A stretch of DNA of 42,597 nt from Candidatus Woesearchaeota archaeon (lineage in GTDB: Archaea; Nanobdellota; Nanobdellia; Woesearchaeales; JAGVYF01), in contig JACQSS010000071.1 in NCBI GenBank assembly GCA_016211195.1, forward strand, positions 1-42,597, read 5' to 3'. The position numbers were made by a program, and so were the translations under genes. The notes below the pieces were generated by a model. The model worked only from the letters and a program-made list of their open reading frames with translations, was not told the origin of the DNA and ran no database searches. Positions 16,811-22,955 of this stretch are shown piece after piece. Positions within the stretch are counted from its first letter, which is position 1, and each line of letters begins with the position of its first letter.

Positions 16811-16819
16811 TTTTTACAC
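16811..16819. repeat. Right 9-bp target-site duplication of element A2
   Basis: TTTTTACAC, identical to 16590-16598. Confidence 0.85.
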
Positions 16820-16882
16820 TTTATTCTCCAACAGCGGACGGTATTATTTATTGATTGGTTTTATTCCCGATTGAGTTTAATG

Positions 16883-16903
16883 CCCCGTAGCTCTGCTGCG
16901 GGG
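16883..16903 (-). terminator. GC-rich hairpin after the metallopeptidase-like gene
   Basis: CCCCGTAGC-tct-GCTGCGGGG forms a 9-bp stem with one wobble pair and a 3-nt loop. It lies 4 nt past the stop codon of the 16908-18449 gene. No U-tract follows on the minus strand, so it is a weak intrinsic terminator. It could instead be an mRNA 3'-end stabiliser or a REP-like palindrome. Confidence 0.45.
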
Positions 16904-16907
16904 TAGT

Positions 16908-18449
16908 TCACTGGTAGTCTTTCACAGGACGATAAACTGCCGGGACAGTAAGCGCATCAAAATTGTTGTGCAGCACGTCGTCATATATCTTTTGTCCATG
17001 CTCGTGTTCAGCAATCCGGAACACTGCAATCCCTTTAGCATGGCCGTCTGCAGCGAGCTGTTCATACATCGCTTTCGTCACTGCATCAACGTCGTGCTCC
17101 CCAAGGAGCGTTGCATCCGGAGCTACAGCATATTTCATGCACAGTGTGTAATAAACAGACTTAAGCTCCACAAGTTCCCGCTGGACAGGCCCACGCAGCC
17201 ATGCATCATCTTTTGTCTTATTGGCAAGATCTTGTGCGCACATACGTTCAATAGCACGGGCATGGCCCTCCTGCAGCAGACTATTCGTAGGCCAGTTCAT
17301 TCTGTCCTGATAGTAATGGGTGTTTTCATGAGCCAGTACAATGGCAAGGTCTTCCTTTGTCCGGCCAACATCAAGGATACTTGATGGTGTCACTCGTATC
17401 TGCTTTGTTATGGGATTATAAGAGTTGGATTGACCGACGACGAATTGCATGCCGACACTGAGACAGACCACGACACCAAGCAGATTTACCTGAGCCAGCA
17501 GGACATGTCCAAGGTATGCAGTGCCGTGATAGAGCGACCGGCAACCGCCTTCAACGCGTTCAACCAAGCCTACACGACGATGGTCGACTGCATCATAGAG
17601 ACTCCGACCCATATTGTAGAAGCTTATTCCCGCATACCGGAATCGCTTTTGCCAGCCGGCACCGAAGATGAGCATGCCGAGCCCGAGAAAACCCAGTACA
17701 TCAAAGAATATAGGTTCCTGGGCGATGCTCCCGTACCCAAACTGCGTTCGGGGCAGAGGCTCGCTTCTCTTAAGGATTGTGTCAAGCGTCGGCTTGACCT
17801 CCGCTTGATAGTAGTCAAGAAATTGAGACTCGACAACGTAGTCCTTCCCAGAGACTGAAGGAAGACGAGAGAGGAGGTCTTTATCATCCCGGATTCGCTG
17901 TGCGATGATGGGGATAGACTCTTTACGGTAGAGAAGCGGCTCGAACTCCTTATCCAGCACTTGCTGTTTTTGTATCCGGTCAAGCTCATGCTTATATTTC
18001 TCTTGAAATGCTTTGGCATCATAAGAAGCCTTGACATGCAGCGCACTGCCGAGGGCAATAAGGATGCTCCATTTGGCAACAAAGCGCCGGGTCCATGTAC
18101 GCCGGCGCTGAGCCCAAGTCGTTCCTTCCTCTGCAGTCATCATGGATCCAGCGATACTGCCCGGCGCTTGCCCACATGCATAAGGAAGCGCACGCAAGGC
18201 GGTTTCCGCCATACCGACCATAAAGCCAAGTTCTATTCCTTCAGGACCGAGAAAAAGACCCCCGATTGCACTGTACAGCAAGGGGTTGGTAACAAACGTC
18301 ACTACCGTCGCTGTGCGCGGGTTATAAGACACACCAAATCGCTTCACGAGATTGTCCTTGCAGCCCTCAGGAAAGTTCCCAGAAATAGGATAACTGGCTT
18401 TGGCAAGAGCATGACCCCATGCATTCCGTAGTCTGGATTCAAGACTCAC
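16908..18449 (-). CDS. Membrane protein with HENTH metallopeptidase-like domain
   Basis: HENTH at residues 374-378 and Glu394 in LLQEGHARAIE give a gluzincin-like His-His-Glu zinc site. Hydrophobic segments near 52-80, 125-140, 248-265 and 315-340 suggest a multi-pass membrane protein. The stretch before the active site and its position (about 374 of 513) parallel the other HExxH membrane protein in this window, so I infer a shared origin. A minus-strand TATA-like ACATTTAAG (about 18474-18482) precedes the start. Known membrane gluzincins include CAAX proteases and HtpX/Ste24, but the overall pattern here matches neither clearly. Confidence 0.7.
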   Translation of the reverse strand: MSLESRLRNAWGHALAKASYPISGNFPEGCKDNLVKRFGVSYNPRTATVVTFVTNPLLYSAIGGLFLGPEGIELGFMVGMAETALRALPYACGQAPGSIAGSMMTAEEGTTWAQRRRTWTRRFVAKWSILIALGSALHVKASYDAKAFQEKYKHELDRIQKQQVLDKEFEPLLYRKESIPIIAQRIRDDKDLLSRLPSVSGKDYVVESQFLDYYQAEVKPTLDTILKRSEPLPRTQFGYGSIAQEPIFFDVLGFLGLGMLIFGAGWQKRFRYAGISFYNMGRSLYDAVDHRRVGLVERVEGGCRSLYHGTAYLGHVLLAQVNLLGVVVCLSVGMQFVVGQSNSYNPITKQIRVTPSSILDVGRTKEDLAIVLAHENTHYYQDRMNWPTNSLLQEGHARAIERMCAQDLANKTKDDAWLRGPVQRELVELKSVYYTLCMKYAVAPDATLLGEHDVDAVTKAMYEQLAADGHAKGIAVFRIAEHEHGQKIYDDVLHNNFDALTVPAVYRPVKDYQ

Positions 18450-18510
18450 GACCCGTGTTAGTCTTGCAGATTCTTAAATGTTTAGCAACTGCTGGCGCAG
18501 GCTCATGACC

Positions 18511-18664
18511 CATTGAAAAGTTCCTTCGCTGTCGCTTCGTGGCCATCGGTTCGCATGGAACTTCCCATAGTAAAGGCAAAAATTCTTCTTGCAATCCCCT
18601 TTTTGCTTGCTCGAGTAACGAGCCAATGTTCACAGAATTGATGGCCAACGTGACCTTTTCAATG
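18511..18664 (+). repeat. Palindromic repeat family B, copy B2
   Basis: This 154-bp element starts CATTGAAAAG and ends CTTTTCAATG, a perfect 10-bp inverted repeat. An inner pair, GTGGCCATC and GATGGCCAAC, lies about 22 bp in from each end. Its right half matches B3 closely (GGCAAAAATTC, AATCCCCTTTTTGCTTGC, GATGGCCA). Its left half shares TGGCCATCGGTTCG with family A (TTGGCATCGGTTCG), so A and B look related. It sits between the divergent promoters of the metallopeptidase-like gene and the small membrane protein gene. No exact target-site duplication is visible. Confidence 0.72.
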
Positions 18665-18684
18665 GCGCCCAGGCCCAGATATGT

Positions 18685-18693
18685 TTTTATAGT
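18685..18693 (+). promoter_or_regulatory. TATA box of the small four-helix membrane protein gene
   Basis: TTTTTATAG is centred about 26 nt before the ATG at 18714, about 20 bp after the end of element B2. Confidence 0.5.
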
Positions 18694-18713
18694 ACGGAAT
18701 CATAAGTGAATCG

Positions 18714-19139
18714 ATGAAAAATAGCCTGGATACGCAGAAGTTGCTGCGCAGTTACCTATTGGTCACATTCTTCTATGGCCTGCTTGGGCTTCTTGATGCT
18801 GCGTTCTTTTCCCGGAATGGCGTCATCAGCGATATCAATACATACCACTATCTGGCCACTTTTATCTTTTTTTCATTTTTCTTCTTTAGCATAGTCGCAT
18901 TGATTTCATTTATCCAGTACAGTCTCCCCCGCATTGCACTGGTTTTGCCGGTTTACACCATTGTCAGTAAAATCACCATCATCATCGCTGCATTTGCTTG
19001 GGCAAGCACGCTTGCCAACGCCAATATAGATATCAGCACGCAGCCAGTGCCAGTCTGGCTTATCTATGGAGCAGTCTTCTTGTCTCTGTTTGAGTGCGTC
19101 TTTTCACTTTTTCTGCTGCGCCGATTCAATATGCTTTAG
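18714..19139 (+). CDS. Small four-helix membrane protein, unrecognised
   Basis: The 141-residue protein has four clear hydrophobic helices: about 12-32, 48-68, 78-100 and 112-135. It has a basic C-terminal end (LLRRFNML) and no catalytic motif that I can see. The TATA-to-start distance suggests a leaderless mRNA. Its last 14 nt overlap, tail to tail, the coiled-coil gene on the other strand. The topology is compatible with a small transporter subunit or a structural membrane protein, but nothing distinguishes these. Confidence 0.7.
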   Translation: MKNSLDTQKLLRSYLLVTFFYGLLGLLDAAFFSRNGVISDINTYHYLATFIFFSFFFFSIVALISFIQYSLPRIALVLPVYTIVSKITIIIAAFAWASTLANANIDISTQPVPVWLIYGAVFLSLFECVFSLFLLRRFNML

Positions 19140-19995
19140 GCTTTAGCATCTTCCGTACCTCGCCAAGCATGGTATCCAGAACATTCTCTTTTTTCTTGGG
19201 TATCGGTGGAGGGGGCAAAAGCTCTTCTGGTGGCGCTTCACGGACAGCAAGCTCTGGTACTGGGGATGGAAGAGGTAACTCTTCTTCTTCAGTAACCACA
19301 AAGTCCGGAAGGTCAAGCGTCACGGCTTGCGCTTTGATATCCTCTGCAAGCTGTGCCATTTCTTCTTCGATGCGGCCGGCAGCTTCTTGTGCAGCGACGA
19401 CTTCTTCACGGGGAAGCTCCATCTGCGCAACATGCTCCCGTAGCTCTTCAGCAGCTTCCTCAATGGCTTCCTTTGCTTCGGGTACTTCCTTAGCAGTGAG
19501 GGTCTTATGCTTTTCCCGCAATGCTGCAATCTTCTGCCGCAGCGGAAAGAGTGCCTCATCACGATACCGCGTGGCTGCCTCTACCAATCGGGCTTCAAAT
19601 GCTGCAAGCTGCTCTTCGACAACCCGCAGGTGCCGTTCACGGGCTGAGAGCTTGGCAGTCTTCTCTTCCTCTTCGTAACTGGCAATTTTTTCCACGACAC
19701 TGCGAAGGTCGCTGACTGCTGCATGGATATTGTCAATCCTCGCATCGCGTTTGTCTATCTTCTCTGCGAGTTTTGCAAGATATTGCTGCAGGGCATCCAG
19801 CTGGTCATTACGTGTTTCGAACTCAGGTATAACTGGCTGTTTAAACTCATGAATCTCCTGTTCAATGGGCGTTTGCGGCTCATGTTGGCTTTCCATCCTT
19901 TCCAGCAAATCACGGTGTGCCAACCGCTTGCGCGAGGCATGCACCGTGCGCAGGAATGATTTCACCTTTCTGCGTGAAAACTTTGCATCGTGCAT
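19126..19995 (-). CDS. Coiled-coil protein with Pro-rich region
   Basis: The basic N-terminus (FSRRKVKSFLRTVHASRKRL) is followed by a long, charged, heptad-like region from about residue 60 to 220 (ARERHLRVVEEQLAAFEARL and similar). This should form an extended coiled coil. A Pro-rich linker (LLPPPPIPKKKEN) precedes a short conserved-looking tail (LDTMLGEVRKML). The start lies 1 nt after the stop of the upstream coiled-coil gene, so the two are co-transcribed and may form a complex. Proline-rich linkers like this often bind partner domains. No enzymatic domain is seen. Confidence 0.72.
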   Translation of the reverse strand: MHDAKFSRRKVKSFLRTVHASRKRLAHRDLLERMESQHEPQTPIEQEIHEFKQPVIPEFETRNDQLDALQQYLAKLAEKIDKRDARIDNIHAAVSDLRSVVEKIASYEEEEKTAKLSARERHLRVVEEQLAAFEARLVEAATRYRDEALFPLRQKIAALREKHKTLTAKEVPEAKEAIEEAAEELREHVAQMELPREEVVAAQEAAGRIEEEMAQLAEDIKAQAVTLDLPDFVVTEEEELPLPSPVPELAVREAPPEELLPPPPIPKKKENVLDTMLGEVRKMLKPKAY

Positions 19996-19996
19996 C

Positions 19997-20467
19997 TTAG
20001 AAAAGTCCCTTTTTCGGCGGTGGAGGCGGTGCCATGGGCCTGGGGGCTACTGGCGGTGGCGGCCCGAGCGGTGTACTGAACAGTGACGATGACGGTGATT
20101 CCAATGGCGGCAATGTTGGCCGGACACGCAGAGAGGGCAATTCACGGTTCAGCATGTCCGCAATTGCAACAATGCCTTGCGCTATTTTCTGATTGTGATC
20201 AATCAGCTGATCAATTTTCTCATGAAGAGGCCGGAGTTCAGTAACGATCAATTCCTCTTCACGTTCTTCAATTTTCATCTCCTCAATAGCTGACTGGAAG
20301 AGTTCCATGAAATGATCCAAGGTCTCTGTAAGCTTGTCCATGGACTGCATAACATCCCGGGAATGAGGGTGCTCTGGCGTGCGTTCAGATTTCAAGCGCG
20401 AGAGCTCATTGCGTAGCGCCTCTATTTTGTCATGAGGCATAATCTCATAGTCACCTGGTTTTTTCAC
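19997..20467 (-). CDS. Short coiled-coil protein with poly-Pro tail
   Basis: Residues 10-120 are helical and charged, with heptads (IEALRNELSRLKSER, IEEMKIEEREEEL, LHEKIDQLIDHNQK). The last 35 residues are Pro-rich (LGPPPPVAPRPMAPPPPPKK). The track start is a GTG at 20467. The ATG at codon 10 (20440) is a reasonable alternative, since GGTGA lies 10 nt before it. The next gene starts 1 nt after its stop and has the same coiled-coil plus Pro-rich design, so they probably work as a pair. TATA-like TATATATA lies upstream near 20505-20515. Confidence 0.68.
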   Translation of the reverse strand: MKKPGDYEIMPHDKIEALRNELSRLKSERTPEHPHSRDVMQSMDKLTETLDHFMELFQSAIEEMKIEEREEELIVTELRPLHEKIDQLIDHNQKIAQGIVAIADMLNRELPSLRVRPTLPPLESPSSSLFSTPLGPPPPVAPRPMAPPPPPKKGLF

Positions 20468-20581
20468 ATTGCATCACCGCCAGATACGAAAAAATGAGGG
20501 ATGAGTATATATAAATGTTTCGAGCATCGGTTCAGACGTCCATGACACCCAAAAACAAAGGAGCATCGCCTCGGCTCAAAA

Positions 20582-20591
20582 GCTATTTAAA
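20582..20591 (+). promoter_or_regulatory. TATA box of the 20614-22248 operon
   Basis: CTATTTAAAG is centred about 27 nt before the ATG at 20614, fitting a leaderless mRNA. Confidence 0.5.
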
Positions 20592-20613
20592 GTTATGAAC
20601 CAACGGCGTCTCA

Positions 20614-21207
20614 ATGCCCGAAAAAGCTCCAGAGCCGATCCAGATTTTCAAGACAACGTTGAAGTTCAAGGATGTCTTTGATGCACAAGGACTGTATACG
20701 CTCATGCATGCATGGCTGACTGAGCGCGGCTGGGTCGACCCGGACACGAACAGCCCGGATAACCATGAGGTATCCTACCTCGAGAAAGTGACAAGTTCTG
20801 GTGCCAAGATACACATGATTGTCTGGCAGTTCCATAAGCTGCCGGAGAAAAGCAAGTTTTTCAAGTGGATTCTCAAGATGAATATCAATACGTCAGACCT
20901 TGCAACTGTGGAGATTATGCATCAAGGCAAAAAAATCAAGGCAAACAAAGGGGGCATTGACATCATCATCGATGCCAAGATGCAGATTGATTATATGGCA
21001 GTCTGGGCAAACCACCCATTTCTCGCGCTGTTCAGGATCTTTTTCGAGAAAAAAATCTATAAAGGAGAGATTGACCGTATGAAGAATGGCCTGTTTGGCG
21101 AGATGACGGAGCTGCAGGCACGCATAAAGCAATATCTTGAGCTGAAACAGTTTGTGTCAACAGCAGACATAAGGGGATTTGTGCCATCAGGTGTATACAG
21201 GGGATAA
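20614..21207 (+). CDS. Unrecognised alpha/beta protein
   Basis: The 197-residue protein opens with a lysine-rich strand (FKTTLKFKDVFDAQGLYTLM) and has several aromatic-rich strands (KIHMIVWQFHKLPEK, IIIDAKMQIDYMAVW). A stretch near residues 130-145 (HPFLALFRIFFEKKIYKG) is amphipathic and may touch the membrane. I do not recognise a named family; similar lysine-rich domains may be common in DPANN archaea, but I cannot check. It is the first gene of a three-gene plus-strand operon, with a 2-nt gap to the small TM protein and then RNase HIII. Confidence 0.65.
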   Translation: MPEKAPEPIQIFKTTLKFKDVFDAQGLYTLMHAWLTERGWVDPDTNSPDNHEVSYLEKVTSSGAKIHMIVWQFHKLPEKSKFFKWILKMNINTSDLATVEIMHQGKKIKANKGGIDIIIDAKMQIDYMAVWANHPFLALFRIFFEKKIYKGEIDRMKNGLFGEMTELQARIKQYLELKQFVSTADIRGFVPSGVYRG

Positions 21208-21209
21208 CT

Positions 21210-21458
21210 ATGGACGAAGATGAAAAAAAGAAGAAAGAACGCAGGGAATTTTATATGGGCCTTGGGCAGGCGTATGACCTATCATGGCGCATTGCCGCAG
21301 TTGGTGTCATTGTAGCCGGGGCTATTTATTTCATGGCGACGTCATGCGTCCCGCGAAGCGGATTGGAGAAGAAAGTAGAACAGCATTATGGGACAGAGCA
21401 GACCGGCCGTCCCATGAGTTATATCTCCCCGGCAGGAAGCGATGGTTACCTTCATTGA
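21210..21458 (+). CDS. Small single-helix membrane protein
   Basis: The 82-residue protein has a very charged N-terminus (MDEDEKKKKERREF), then one membrane helix at about 27-47 (IAAVGVIVAGAIYFMATSC), and a short polar C-terminus. It lies 2 nt after the upstream ORF and overlaps the RNase HIII start by 17 nt, so it is embedded in an operon and likely real. The charge pattern suggests an N-in, C-out orientation. Function is unknown. Confidence 0.6.
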   Translation: MDEDEKKKKERREFYMGLGQAYDLSWRIAAVGVIVAGAIYFMATSCVPRSGLEKKVEQHYGTEQTGRPMSYISPAGSDGYLH

Positions 21459-22248
21459 TGTGAAAAAGGAAGCAGTGCAACCGCTTCTTCTGCAGGCAGG
21501 CCTCGCGCTTTGGGAGCTGAAGACGCCATGGGAACTCCTGCGGATGAAAGGGCCTGTTACAGCCGTACTTTTCAAATCAGGGAAACTCCTGCTACAGGGA
21601 CGCCCTGATGCGCTTGAAAAATACCATAAGCTCCTGTTGGCACATGGCTTCAGAGAAGAGAAAAAGCCGTCTTTTGTCAGGGAGTCCGGTATCATTATTG
21701 GCAGCGACGAAACACTTAAAGGTGATACCTTTGGCGGTCTTGTGGTGGCTGCAGTGATGGCAGATGACAAGGTACGGGAGGAACTCTTGTTGTTAGGCGT
21801 CCAGGACTCAAAGAAAATCAACGATCGTGACATTCCAGATCTTGCGCGTGAAATCGAAAAGCGAACAGACCACGTGGTCAAATCCATCTATCCAGAGGAA
21901 TACAACAGGCACAGCCAGACAGAGCTGCTCAATACCCTGCATCGGCAATGTGCAGAACAGCTCACACAAAAGGCAACCCACGTCGTGGACAAATATCCGG
22001 GCTGCACAGTGGGCGATATCCGGACAACGCATGCAGAAGACAAGTATCTGGAAGTGGCTGCAGCGTCAATTCTTGCACGCCATGCCGGACTCCAGCAGTT
22101 ACAGGTGCTTTCTGCACAGCTCGGTTATCCTGTGCCCAAGGGAAGCACTCATGTAAAGGACGCTCTTCTTTTCGTAAAAACGTCAGGAAAAGACCCCCTC
22201 CAGTTTGTAAAACTTCATTTCCGCAATGTAAAAGAGATACTGGGGTAA
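21442..22248 (+). CDS. rnhC: Ribonuclease HIII
   Basis: RNase HIII cuts the RNA strand of RNA-DNA hybrids, as in R-loops and primers. Residues 1-70 form the TBP-like substrate-binding domain that separates HIII from HII (VTAVLFKSGKLLLQGRPDA). The catalytic domain opens with GSDETLKGDTFGG (D89, E90). It continues with VQDSKKIND, then D183 in VVDKYPG and AEDKYLEVAAASILAR near 198-213. The 268-residue length is slightly short but complete. HIII is best known from Firmicutes and is patchy in archaea. The gene ends 1 nt before the convergent cold-shock-like ORF. Confidence 0.9.
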   Translation: MVTFIDVKKEAVQPLLLQAGLALWELKTPWELLRMKGPVTAVLFKSGKLLLQGRPDALEKYHKLLLAHGFREEKKPSFVRESGIIIGSDETLKGDTFGGLVVAAVMADDKVREELLLLGVQDSKKINDRDIPDLAREIEKRTDHVVKSIYPEEYNRHSQTELLNTLHRQCAEQLTQKATHVVDKYPGCTVGDIRTTHAEDKYLEVAAASILARHAGLQQLQVLSAQLGYPVPKGSTHVKDALLFVKTSGKDPLQFVKLHFRNVKEILG

Positions 22249-22249
22249 C

Positions 22250-22504
22250 TCAAGCACTCTTGCCGCCTTTGCGACGCAATGGGCTCACTGATGCAGCAGT
22301 GATATCGATGGCAAAGCCTTCCTTGCTAACACGGAAAGAGACCTGATCTTCCTTTCCGAATCCCTTCTTGCGCCAGCGTTTCATGCCCTCTTCATTGATG
22401 TCATCGATGCCATAGGGAATGAATATCCCCCCATCGTCTGCCTTGATCTCCCCCAATTCATCCTGTGTCGCGACGCGTTTGACGCGACCTGTTCGATACG
22501 ACAT
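22250..22504 (-). CDS. Small protein, possible cold-shock-like OB fold
   Basis: The 84-residue protein reads TGRVKRVATQDELGEIKADD, then IFIPYGIDD and DQVSFRVSKEGFAIDI. The order of short strands, with a GxV opening, a G-I turn, an IF(I/V) strand and a final A-x-x-I strand, resembles a cold-shock domain. The RNP motifs are not exact, so this is a fold-level guess. The C-terminus is basic (PLRRKGGKSA), which would suit RNA binding. It follows the next small ORF on the minus strand by 11 nt and converges with rnhC. Confidence 0.6.
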   Translation of the reverse strand: MSYRTGRVKRVATQDELGEIKADDGGIFIPYGIDDINEEGMKRWRKKGFGKEDQVSFRVSKEGFAIDITAASVSPLRRKGGKSA

Positions 22505-22515
22505 TGTTGACCCCC

Positions 22516-22842
22516 CTATTGTTTAAAATGATGCTGGACAACCAGTTCCACTTCCCGAAAGACTTTGTGCAGTGTCCGTGCAAAGTCCCAGTCTGCAGCA
22601 GAGGCTTCAAAAAGCTTGCTTGGTGCAATGGCACGGACATGGACACTGAATTTTGCGTGCTTTTTCTCCTTGCCTTCCCCACCAGCCTTGTCCTCATATT
22701 TCTTGACGTGAATGACAAGGGAAAACGTCTTGTTATGGACGCTTCGCTGAATCTTATCGTAGTACTCAGCTGAAAGTTTGTCAAGAACTACCCGCTGTTC
22801 ATCACTCACCAAATCAAGGCCCTTATACTGGATTGCTTCCAT
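22516..22842 (-). CDS. Small protein, faintly ribosome-hibernation-factor-like
   Basis: The 108-residue protein has a helix (VVLDKLSAEYYDKIQRSV), three strands (FSLVIHVKKYED, KKHAKFSVHVRAIA) and a final long helix (DWDFARTLHKVFREVELVVQHHF). That helix-strand-strand-helix order and the paired histidine-rich strands recall HPF/RaiA proteins, but no signature residue proves it. A ribosome site, GGAGGG, sits directly before the ATG, and a palindromic TTATATAA near 22866-22873 is a candidate TATA box. It is probably co-transcribed with the cold-shock-like ORF. Confidence 0.58.
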   Translation of the reverse strand: MEAIQYKGLDLVSDEQRVVLDKLSAEYYDKIQRSVHNKTFSLVIHVKKYEDKAGGEGKEKKHAKFSVHVRAIAPSKLFEASAADWDFARTLHKVFREVELVVQHHFKQ

Positions 22843-22955
22843 CCCTCCATTTCAGGGGGTGGCGATTATATAATGTTTCTTCTTCACTTGTAAGTAAAAA
22901 CGGGAGCAAGCGATAAAATATTTAAAAGCAGGCGTGATAAGCTTTACCTGTCTGC

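Noticed and set aside
18439-18648. 69-residue minus-strand ORF covering repeat B2
   Set aside because: It lies almost wholly within a palindromic repeat and is not kept in copies B1 or B3.
18493-18674. Possible target-site duplication TGGCGC(CC)AGGC around B2
   Set aside because: The two copies differ by a 2-bp insertion and do not lie directly against the inverted-repeat ends, so chance similarity is likely.
19094-19678. 194-residue plus-strand ORF opposite the coiled-coil gene
   Set aside because: Extremely Ser/Ala-rich translation, the reverse of Glu/Ala-rich heptads; not a credible protein.
20521-20613. CATCGGTTC at about 20524, matching the core of elements A and B
   Set aside because: Only 9 bp match, with no terminal inverted repeats or other element blocks around it.
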